A stretch of 36,375 bases of DNA from DAITAZ01 sp036824045 (GTDB taxonomy: Bacteria > Pseudomonadota > Gammaproteobacteria > Burkholderiales > Rhodocyclaceae). The notes beneath the pieces are model-generated. The model was not told where the DNA came from. It searched no databases and saw only the letters and a program-made list of their open reading frames with translations. Shown here one piece after another: positions 8,206-14,458 of the stretch. A program made the position numbers and the translations under genes. The stretch spans positions 1 through 36,375 of the forward strand of contig DAITAZ010000037.1 of the NCBI GenBank assembly GCA_036824045.1, written 5' to 3'. The first letter of the stretch is position 1; the number at the start of each line of letters is the position of its first letter.

Positions 8206-8288
8206 CGCACGGCCCTCCCGTCCCTGCGGGACATTCTCCCCGGGGGCGGCATCGCGCCCGCTTCGGGCGGCCGGGCGCGGGCGCTCAT
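8190..8288 (-). repeat. 83-bp insertion bounded by a 16-bp direct repeat at the lldE/lldG junction
   Basis: The 16-mer GGGCGCGGGCGCTCAT (plus strand) occurs at 8190-8205 and again at 8273-8288. On the coding strand each copy reads ATGAGCGCC..., the first codons of lldG. The upstream ATG overlaps the lldE stop as ATGA. A 28-codon frame (8288 to 8202) runs from it and ends in a TGA that overlaps the real lldG ATG, again as ATGA. The simplest reading is that lldE and lldG once overlapped by ATGA and that an 83-bp duplication pushed them apart. The inserted part holds a small perfect hairpin (GTCCC-GCA-GGGAC). Confidence 0.75.
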
Positions 8289-9055
8289 GATTGCCCCCCC
8301 AGCACCCGTTGGGCGACAAAGCTGGCCAGGTGGCAGCGGGGCAGGGCGCGGCCCTGGAAGTCGGCCGCGCCGCCGATATTGAGCAGGCAGCCGCAGTCGG
8401 CGGAAACGAGGGTGTCGCAGCCGGTGGCGGCGATGCTGGCGACTTTGTCTTCCACCATGGCGCCGGAAATTTCCGGGTGCTTGAGGGAGAAGACGCCGCC
8501 AAATCCGCAGCATTCGGCTTCGTTGGCGTGTTCCACCACCTGGACGCCGGGCAGGGCGCGCAGCAGCAGCAAGCCGTGGCCGCGGGTGCCCATCTCGCGC
8601 CGGGCGGAGCAGGAGGTGTGCAGGGCCACGCGGGCGGGCGGGGCGCCGGTGGCGGGGAAATCCACGCGCATCACCTCCACCAGGAATTCGGTGAGTTCAT
8701 AGACTTGCCCGGCCACCGTGCGGGCGCGGGCGGCCAGCGCCGGGTCGTCCGCCAGCAGGCGCGGCCAGTGATGGCGCATCATCCCGGCGCAGGAGCCGGA
8801 GGGCACGACGATGGGCCAGTCCTCCGGGAAGAGTGCCAGCTGGGCGGCGGCCACTTCCCGGGCGGCGGCCTCGTTGCCGCTGGTGTAGGCGGGCTGGCCG
8901 CAGCAGCTCTGGGCCTGGGGAAAGTGCACCGCGAGCCCCAGGTGTTCCAGCAGGCGCAGGGCGTCCATGCCCACTTCGGGCTCGAACAGGTCGATCAGAC
9001 AGGTGCCAAACAGGTACACCTGTCCCGGTGGCGCCGGGTACGGGCGGGTTTCCAT
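8285..9055 (-). CDS. lldE: L-lactate utilisation protein LldE/LutA
   Basis: A 256-residue member of the CCG-domain (DUF162/GlpC-C) family. It has YLFGTCLIDLFEPEVG at the N-terminus, a first cysteine site in QSCCGQPAYTSGNEA (near residue 50) and a second in ECCGFGGVFSLKHPEIS (near 177). The CCG domains bind unusual Fe-S clusters in related heterodisulfide-reductase-like subunits. It is the first gene of the lld operon. The start at METRP was chosen because AGGAG lies 6 nt upstream and the family N-terminus aligns there; an upstream in-frame ATG has no ribosome-binding site. It is transcribed from the intergenic region shared with lldR, which carries the predicted operator. Confidence 0.94.
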   Translation of the reverse strand: METRPYPAPPGQVYLFGTCLIDLFEPEVGMDALRLLEHLGLAVHFPQAQSCCGQPAYTSGNEAAAREVAAAQLALFPEDWPIVVPSGSCAGMMRHHWPRLLADDPALAARARTVAGQVYELTEFLVEVMRVDFPATGAPPARVALHTSCSARREMGTRGHGLLLLRALPGVQVVEHANEAECCGFGGVFSLKHPEISGAMVEDKVASIAATGCDTLVSADCGCLLNIGGAADFQGRALPRCHLASFVAQRVLGGQS

Positions 9056-9144
9056 CGTATCTCCTCGGTGTGGGGCCCGGTCTGGGCGTGCCGGGCTTTC
9101 GGCGGGCGCGGGCCACACTCGCCCTTGCCGCCGCGTTGACCCGG

Positions 9145-9173
9145 ATTGTTCTCCTCCCTACACTCGCCTTCAA
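9145..9173 (-). promoter_or_regulatory. Candidate sigma-70 promoter of the lld operon
   Basis: On the minus strand TTGAAG (9173-9168) and AACAAT (9150-9145) are separated by 17 nt. The -35 hexamer abuts the LldR palindrome, so a bound repressor would block polymerase. The -10 element is a poor match and no start site is known. Confidence 0.35.
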
Positions 9174-9189
9174 ATTGGTCAGACCAATT
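9173..9189. promoter_or_regulatory. LldR/FadR-family operator palindrome
   Basis: AATTGGTCAGACCAATT is a perfect palindrome with 8-bp arms around a central A. It matches the TTGGTN-NACCAA core known for the GntR/FadR-type regulators of lactate, pyruvate and glycolate genes (LldR, PdhR, GlcC). It lies between the divergent lldE and lldR genes, 118 bp from lldE and 143 bp from lldR, where one site could control both. It is one of the few AT-rich stretches in this region. Confidence 0.8.
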
Positions 9190-9331
9190 ATCCGGCTCGC
9201 CGCCGTTGGCCTCCGGGGGCGGCCGGGCGCGCGGGGGGTGTCCCTGCGGTGGCATCGCTTCAGGCCAGGCAGCCGTCCGCAAGCACCATCGGGGACATCC
9301 GGCACCGGTTTCCAGGATCTGGGAGGGGCGC

Positions 9332-10066
9332 ATGAGAGCGGGCGGGGAACAGGGCAGTGTGGGCGCGGTGCGGCGCAATCTGGAAGTGCGCTTGCTGCGG
9401 GGGGAGTGGGTGGCGGGTGCCCGCCTGCCGGCGGAGCGGGCTCTGGCGGAGGCGCTGGGGGTTTCCCGCGCCACGCTGCGGGAGGCCGTCTCCGGTCTGG
9501 TGGCGCGGGGGCTGCTGGTGACCCGGCGCGGCAGTGGCGTGTTCGTCACCGACCGCCTGCAGGCGGGCCTGGCCTCGCCCTGGCGGCAACTGGTGGCCGA
9601 CCACGCCGAACTGCGCTGGGACACCCTGGAGTTCCGCCGCGAGCTGGAGGTGGCCGCCGCCGGCTTTGCCGCCCAGCGGGCCAGCGTGGCGGACCTGGAG
9701 CTCCTTGGCGCCATCGTTGCGCGGCTGGTGGCCGCCTGCGAGGCGGGCGACCGGCGGGCCGAGGCGGTGGCCGACGCGGATTTCCACGAGGCCATCGCCG
9801 AGGCCTCCCACAACAGCATGTTCCGCCACCTGCACGCGGGCATCATCCGCCTGCTGCGGGAGCACATCGCGCTCAATCTGGACGGCATCCGCGATCCGGC
9901 GGGCGCGGTCACCGCCTGCCTCATGGCCCAGCACCTGGCCATCTGGCGCGCGATCCGCGACCGTCAGCCGGAGGCCGCACGCCAGGCCATGCGTGCCCAC
10001 ATCGACTACACCTGGGGCGAACTGGTCCGGCGGGAGGCCGATGGCGGGCTGCCGTCCGTCGGCTGA
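9332..10066 (+). CDS. lldR: GntR/FadR-family regulator of lactate utilisation
   Basis: A 244-residue protein with an N-terminal winged helix (about 10-75). It contains LPAERALAEALGVSRATLREAVSGL and the wing RRGSGVFV, both hallmarks of the GntR family. The C-terminal FCD domain (about 95-225) has conserved metal/effector residues in ADADFHEAIAEASHN (Asp, His) and further His residues near MAQHLAIW and AHIDYT. FCD domains of LldR and PdhR bind small carboxylates. Divergent position and the operator palindrome indicate control of the lld operon, released by lactate. The start ATG was chosen for the GGGAGGGG at 9321-9328; the frame upstream lacks family similarity. Confidence 0.9.
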   Translation: MRAGGEQGSVGAVRRNLEVRLLRGEWVAGARLPAERALAEALGVSRATLREAVSGLVARGLLVTRRGSGVFVTDRLQAGLASPWRQLVADHAELRWDTLEFRRELEVAAAGFAAQRASVADLELLGAIVARLVAACEAGDRRAEAVADADFHEAIAEASHNSMFRHLHAGIIRLLREHIALNLDGIRDPAGAVTACLMAQHLAIWRAIRDRQPEAARQAMRAHIDYTWGELVRREADGGLPSVG

Positions 10067-10161
10067 AGCCTGGCGCGGGCCCGCACTGTGGCGTCGGTTA
10101 CGGGGACGGGGGCGGCTCCCGCCTAGAATGCCTCGGCCTGACAGCACAACAAGGGAGAACG

Positions 10162-10458
10162 ATGGTGGATTCGATGGCCTTCCGCAGCCTGGCCCGGGCA
10201 GGGGTGATCGGGCAGGTGGAGTTGGTGGTGACCATGCCCAGCCGTATCCAGATCCGGGTGTATGGGCAGGGCGATACCGCCGGGGAGCCGGTCGTGGCGC
10301 TGAAAGGGGAGCCCAAGGAGTTTCCGGGGCTGGATTCGGCGCTGGCATGGGTGTTGCCGCGCATCCAGGGCACCTGCGTGCCGCCCCTGAAACTGTCGGT
10401 GGACCCGCGGGCGGTGCGCATCATGTCCGGCTTGCAGGGCGCATCCGCCAGCGCCTGA
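10162..10458 (+). CDS. Small hypothetical protein (98 aa)
   Basis: I do not recognise a family. The start ATG follows AAGGGAG with good spacing, and the frame has strong GC3 bias. The protein is mixed alpha/beta: IQIRVYGQGD and PVVALKGEPKEF look like paired strands, then LDSALAWVLPRI is a short helix. There is no signal peptide, no membrane segment and a single cysteine, so it is probably cytoplasmic. It follows lldR by 95 nt on the same strand and may be in its transcript. An inverted repeat after the stop could end transcription. Confidence 0.6.
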   Translation: MVDSMAFRSLARAGVIGQVELVVTMPSRIQIRVYGQGDTAGEPVVALKGEPKEFPGLDSALAWVLPRIQGTCVPPLKLSVDPRAVRIMSGLQGASASA

Positions 10459-10502
10459 AGCCCCCGCCTGCCATGAGTGGTGTGGTGGGCTCTGCGGGGG
10501 CT
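10459..10502. terminator. Inverted repeat after the 98-aa gene
   Basis: AGCCCCCGC immediately after the stop codon pairs perfectly over 9 bp with GCGGGGGCT at 10494-10502, leaving a 26-nt loop. No T run follows. It is a possible terminator or 3' hairpin; the long loop makes it weak. Confidence 0.3.
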
Positions 10503-10665
10503 GTGTCGCAAAGCCTACAGCCCGGCTGCCAGCCCGGCCGGGCGCCAAGCCCGTGGCCACGGGGCTTTGCCCATCCCCACGCCGCCGGACCAAAGCTTGC
10601 TTGTCCCACGCATCGGGCGCCGGCATGGGGCCGCGCCCGTCAATCCGGCACGGGGAGCAAGACAG

Positions 10666-10905
10666 ATGGCATCAGGGTTTTTCATTGATTGGGACGGCAA
10701 GGCACGCAGCACGGATGACCCGGGCGCCGGGTATTGCTGCGAGGTGGATGGCGTGGCCCGTTACGTGGCGGTGCTGGGCAAGGGCGGGGCGACGGTGCAT
10801 GAGGCCACCCTGTACCGGAGCCTGGAAGACATCGCCAAGGCGGGCATCCGGGCCGAACTGGTGGCCGGCTCCGTCCCCTGGGGCAAGAAACCGGGGGACT
10901 GGTAG
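10666..10905 (+). CDS. Small hypothetical protein (79 aa)
   Basis: No family is recognised. The ATG follows GGGGAG by about 9 nt. The protein starts MASGFFIDWDGKARS, has a CC pair (YCCEVDG), then strand-like VARYVAVLGKGG and a helix (LYRSLEDIAKAGIRAELV), ending VPWGKKPGDW. The sharp codon bias and good ribosome-binding site support a real gene, probably cytoplasmic. It is convergent with the Cca-like gene, with only 16 bases between the two stops. Confidence 0.6.
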   Translation: MASGFFIDWDGKARSTDDPGAGYCCEVDGVARYVAVLGKGGATVHEATLYRSLEDIAKAGIRAELVAGSVPWGKKPGDW

Positions 10906-10921
10906 GCCGTTGCGCCGGTGC

Positions 10922-11800
10922 TCAGCCGCTGCGCGTGCTCTGCAGCGCCCGGGCCACAGCGTCGGTGCGGGCTTCCAGGAGGGCCGTGGCGGCGGCCTCC
11001 GGCGGCAGGCCGGCCACGACCGCCGCCGTATCCACGTCCAGACAGGCTTGCCGGGCCTGGCGTAGCAGGGGCGCCTTGGGGTAACTGCGCTGCGCATGGC
11101 CCGGGAAGGCCCGGTAGTCGCAGGTGCACAGGGTCAGCAAGTGCTCGAAGCGGTCGGGCCGGGCGAACGCCTCGACCCGCTCCAGCAGCAGGGTGATGGC
11201 GCCGGCGCGCATCTCCACCGCCTTGTGCACCCTTTCCAGTTCGTGCACGGCGAGCAGGGCGAGGTCCCGGGTGTCCGCGTCCAGCTCCAGGCGGTCGCAG
11301 ATGGCGTTGATCCGGGGGCAGGCGCGTTCCACGTGCTTGTAGTGGGTGGGCAGGTGTTCGGGGGGTGAATCCGCCTTGCCCAGGTTGTAGAACAGCGCCG
11401 CCCAGCGCACCGCCAGGGGAGCGCCGCAACGGGCGGCCTCATCCACCACCCGCAACTGGTGCCGGCCCACATCCACTTCGGCCGGATGGTCTGCGGCCTG
11501 GGGGACGCCGAACAATGCGTCGAGTTCCGGCAGCACCCGTTCGAGGGCGCCGCATTCCCGCAGCGTGCGCAGCATGTGCGAGGGTGCCGGCGCCAGCAGC
11601 CCGCCGGTCAGTTCCCGCGCCACCTGACGGGCGGGCACCCGGTCCACGGCCCCGGCGCCCACCAGATCGGCCATGAGCGAGAGCGTGTGCGCATCCAGGG
11701 CGCCATCGGGCCCTGCGGTGAGGGCCGCCAGACGCAGCACGTTGAGACCCGGATCGAGGGTGAGCGGCAGCGGAGTCCTGCCGGGCGGTGTGGCATTCAT
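10922..11800 (-). CDS. Stand-alone homologue of the Cca C-terminal region, HD motif lost
   Basis: A 292-residue protein that aligns by eye with the C-terminal two thirds of proteobacterial multifunctional tRNA nucleotidyltransferase (Cca). Matching parts are the linker helices (MLRTLRECGALERVLPELDALFGVPQ), the start of the HD domain (EVDVGRHQLRVVDEAA) and the tail (ELERVHKAVEMRAGAI, RFEHLLTLC). The N-terminal nucleotidyltransferase domain with its G-G-D-x-D motif is absent. In the HD domain the family HDLGK is replaced by YNLGK, so the metal-binding His-Asp pair is missing, while the later H-x-x-H (LPTHYKHVE) remains. CCA addition is ruled out and phosphohydrolase activity is unlikely. A tRNA- or nucleotide-binding role is possible. 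The true cca gene should be elsewhere in the genome. Confidence 0.8.
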   Translation of the reverse strand: MNATPPGRTPLPLTLDPGLNVLRLAALTAGPDGALDAHTLSLMADLVGAGAVDRVPARQVARELTGGLLAPAPSHMLRTLRECGALERVLPELDALFGVPQAADHPAEVDVGRHQLRVVDEAARCGAPLAVRWAALFYNLGKADSPPEHLPTHYKHVERACPRINAICDRLELDADTRDLALLAVHELERVHKAVEMRAGAITLLLERVEAFARPDRFEHLLTLCTCDYRAFPGHAQRSYPKAPLLRQARQACLDVDTAAVVAGLPPEAAATALLEARTDAVARALQSTRSG

Positions 11801-12019
11801 GGGGACGATGTGACTGGGGGTGCGGGGGAAGCTAACCGAAAACCTTGCTCGGAAAAAGGTCTTTGCCCAGGGCGGGGCGGGATGACCGGCCGCCCCCGGG
11901 CGGGCGCGGTTTGCGGAGGGCATGGGGCGGTGCCGGCAGGGGGCGCCTCTGCGCCAGATCATGGCCCGCCTGCCGCGATCGGGCGCACAATGAACCGGTC
12001 ACAGCTTGGGGTTGCTCAG

Positions 12020-13123
12020 ATGAAGAACGACAGACGAGCTTTCTTGCGTGCGGGGGGCGGTCTCGCCCTGTCGGCTCTGGCCGGTTGCGGGGGCGAGGGC
12101 GCCGAATACAGCCGGCGTGTGGCGGAAACCTGGCGGCTGGGGGAAGCGGGGAGCGGGCAGCCGGCGGGCGGGCAGGCGCTTGCGCGGGAGCTGGTGCGTT
12201 GCGCCACGCTGGCGCCTTCGAGCCACAACACCCAATGCTGGCGTTTCCGGCTGGAGGAGAAGGCCATCACGGTGCTGCCGGATTTCACCCGGCGGTGCCC
12301 GGTGGTGGACCCGGACGACCACCACCTGTTTGTTTCCCTGGGCTGCGCGGCGGAAAACCTGATGCTGGCGGCGGCGGCCCACGGCCTGCGGGCGGAGGCG
12401 AGCTTCGTGGCAGCGGAGGGGGCGTTCCGCGTTGCCCTCAGCCCGGCCAAGGCGGTGGCCTCGCCCCTCTATGGCGCGATCCCGGCCCGTCAGAGCACCC
12501 GCGCGGAGTTCGACGGCAAGCCGCTGACGGCGGAGGAGCTGGCCCTGCTGGAGCAGGCGGTGGCGGGCACGGGAGTGGAGATGCTGCTCATCACCGATGG
12601 GGATGGGGTGGAGCAGGTGCTGGAGTTTGCGCTGGAAGCCAACAGCGCCCAGGTGGCGGACGCAGCCTTCACCGACGAACTGGAAAGCTGGCTGCGCTTC
12701 AGCGAGGCCGACGCCCTGGCCCGGGGCGATGGGCTGTACGCGGCGAGCACTGGCAACCCGGCGCTGCCCGCTTGGCTGGGGCAACCCCTGTTCCGCTTGT
12801 TTTTCCGGGAGGGGGCGGAGAACGACAAGCTCGCCCGGCAGGTGCGCAGTTCCGCCGGCGTGGCGGTTTTCGTGGGGCCAGGCCAGGGGCCGGAGGCCTG
12901 GCTGGCGGTGGGGCGGGCGTTTGAGCGCTTTGCGCTGCAGGCCACGGTGCTGGGGGTGCGTACGGCTCACCTTAACCAGCCGGTGGAAGTGGCCGAGGTG
13001 CGCCCGGATTTCGCCGAGGCCCTGGGGCTGGCCGGGGAGCGGCCGGATCTGGTGGTGCGTTTCGGGCGCGGCCCGCTCATGCCGCGGGCGCTGCGGCGGC
13101 CGCTGGAAGCGGTGGTGGTGTGA
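12020..13123 (+). CDS. Tat-exported nitroreductase-fold lipoprotein (Acg-like)
   Basis: A 367-residue protein. The N-terminus has a twin-arginine motif (DRRAFLR) followed by a hydrophobic stretch and a lipobox (LAGC, Cys near 22). The rest resembles the Acg_FMN_binding branch of the nitroreductase superfamily: CATLAPSSHNTQCWRF (FMN contacts near 60-75), PARQSTRAEFDGKPL in the middle and AWLAVGRAFERFALQATVLGVRTA near the C-terminus. Acg proteins may sequester flavin rather than act as nitroreductases. A folded, FMN-loaded protein would explain Tat export, and the lipobox suggests anchoring at the membrane. The start was chosen because it gives the intact Tat signal; the ribosome-binding site is weak. 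Its stop overlaps the next start (TGATG). Confidence 0.82.
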   Translation: MKNDRRAFLRAGGGLALSALAGCGGEGAEYSRRVAETWRLGEAGSGQPAGGQALARELVRCATLAPSSHNTQCWRFRLEEKAITVLPDFTRRCPVVDPDDHHLFVSLGCAAENLMLAAAAHGLRAEASFVAAEGAFRVALSPAKAVASPLYGAIPARQSTRAEFDGKPLTAEELALLEQAVAGTGVEMLLITDGDGVEQVLEFALEANSAQVADAAFTDELESWLRFSEADALARGDGLYAASTGNPALPAWLGQPLFRLFFREGAENDKLARQVRSSAGVAVFVGPGQGPEAWLAVGRAFERFALQATVLGVRTAHLNQPVEVAEVRPDFAEALGLAGERPDLVVRFGRGPLMPRALRRPLEAVVV

Positions 13124-13551
13124 TGCTGGGGCGGGCGCTGGGGGTCTGGTTGCTGATCGTGCTGGCCGAATCCGCCAACGGCGCGGTGCGGGCGCTGTGG
13201 ATCAGCCCCGTGCTGGGCGATGGCGCAGCGCGGCGGCTAGGCTTTTTCGTCGGTTGCGGGCTGATCCTGCTGCTGGCCTGGGCGACCGCGCCCTGGCTGG
13301 GCGCCCGGCGGTCGGGCCAGCAGTTCGCGGTGGGCGGGCTGTGGGCGGTGCTCACCTTTGCCTTCGAAGTGGGGCTGGGTCTCGCCCTCGGGCTGGAACT
13401 GGCGCGCATCCTGGCCGAGTACCGGCCCGGGAGCGGGCTGATGGCCTGGGGCATGCTCTGGCTGATTCTGGCCCCCGCCCTGGGGGCCAGGCTGCGCCGC
13501 GCTACAGGGGCCGCAGTTGCAGATCCACCAGGCGTAGCGGACCGCCGCTGA
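13123..13551 (+). CDS. Small multipass membrane protein, unknown function
   Basis: A 142-residue protein with about four hydrophobic segments (roughly 3-22, 38-58, 67-90 and 105-122). They include LGVWLLIVLAESANGAVRALW and GFFVGCGLILLLAWATAPWL. I do not recognise a characterised family. The ATG overlaps the stop of the nitroreductase-like gene (TGATG), so the two are translationally coupled and may work together at the membrane. The polar C-terminus lies in sequence that overlaps the convergent lipoprotein gene by 50 bp, an unusually long overlap. Confidence 0.65.
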   Translation: MLGRALGVWLLIVLAESANGAVRALWISPVLGDGAARRLGFFVGCGLILLLAWATAPWLGARRSGQQFAVGGLWAVLTFAFEVGLGLALGLELARILAEYRPGSGLMAWGMLWLILAPALGARLRRATGAAVADPPGVADRR

Positions 13552-14338
13552 TCTTCTGCAGGGCCATGTCGGAAATGGCGGCATGGCCGTTGACCACCGC
13601 CCCGCCGTTGCGCACGTAGTAGATGCGGTAACCGTCGGGGAGCGCGAGGGCGGAGGTGGAGGGGGCGTAGTTGGCCTGCATCATCCAGCCGCGGGTGGCG
13701 TATTTCAGGTCCGACGGGTTGCCGCAACTGGATGCGGTGTACCACTCGAACACGCTGCGGGTGGTGTCGCTCCAGTCCGCCCGGGCATTGAACCAGCACA
13801 CGAGCTCCGTCACCGGGGTGGCGGACACCTGCACCGGCTGGCCGTATGTGGCGGAGGCGGGGCGCACGTCCACCCGCTTCCAGTAGCCGGTGTCCAGGTA
13901 CACCAGGTGTTCCAGCTGCGGGCTGCCGCCAGTGGTGGCCGGGGGGCCGTCCAGGGTGGCCACCCAGTGCGGGCCGTGGGGCAGGGGAATGAACTCCGGG
14001 TTGGCCGCGTCCTTCATCAGCAGGTAGATGCCGCTGTGGCAGGTGGTGAAGTCCAGGGCCCAGGTCTTGCCCTCCGCCTGGGCCTGCCGGATGGCCGCCC
14101 AGTTGGTGGCCGTGGGGGCGGTGGCCGGGTTGCAGCTATCCGCCACCGGGCGCAGGGCGCCGTAGGGGGTGTCGATCAGCGTGGGCAGGGGCGTGGGGCC
14201 CGGATCGGTCGTGGTGGTGGTGCCGCCGCTGCCAACGGTGAGATCGCCACTGGCGCCGCCCCCGCCGCCACAGCCCCCCAGGGCCAATGCCACGAACAGG
14301 GCTGCCGCGGCGCAGCCCCTGCTGGTTCTTTTCCCCAT
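13502..14338 (-). CDS. Hypothetical lipoprotein
   Basis: A 278-residue protein with a lipoprotein signal: a short basic N-terminus (MGKRTSRG), a hydrophobic stretch and the lipobox LGGC at about residue 23, followed by a Gly/Ser/Thr-rich linker (to about 45). The globular part has four spread cysteines (near DSCNP, TTCHSG, LVCWF and SSCGN), consistent with two periplasmic disulfides. It also has many aromatic residues (PHGPHWVATLDG, GYWKRVDVRP, WMMQANYAP). I recognise no domain. AAGGGG-type bases sit just upstream of the start. It is alone in its direction, with glnE next on the same strand after 120 nt. Confidence 0.7.
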   Translation of the reverse strand: MGKRTSRGCAAAALFVALALGGCGGGGGASGDLTVGSGGTTTTTDPGPTPLPTLIDTPYGALRPVADSCNPATAPTATNWAAIRQAQAEGKTWALDFTTCHSGIYLLMKDAANPEFIPLPHGPHWVATLDGPPATTGGSPQLEHLVYLDTGYWKRVDVRPASATYGQPVQVSATPVTELVCWFNARADWSDTTRSVFEWYTASSCGNPSDLKYATRGWMMQANYAPSTSALALPDGYRIYYVRNGGAVVNGHAAISDMALQKISGGPLRLVDLQLRPL

Positions 14339-14458
14339 GTTCTTCCCCTGCGCAAGCGTGCCGGAACGGCGAATTGGAATGGTTTTGCCATTCTATTCGG
14401 CCGTTCCGCGCCTGCCTGCCCAGCAGGTCACATCCGGCACCCGTTGTCCGGCGCGGGC

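Noticed and set aside
10547..10567. Near-palindrome AAGCCCGTGGCCACGGGGCTT as an operator or terminator
   Set aside because: One base breaks the symmetry, there is no loop, and it lies in GC-rich sequence where such matches are common.
11459..12019. N-terminal extension of the nitroreductase-like protein
   Set aside because: The extension is antisense to the Cca-like gene, and the Tat signal begins exactly at the ATG at 12020.
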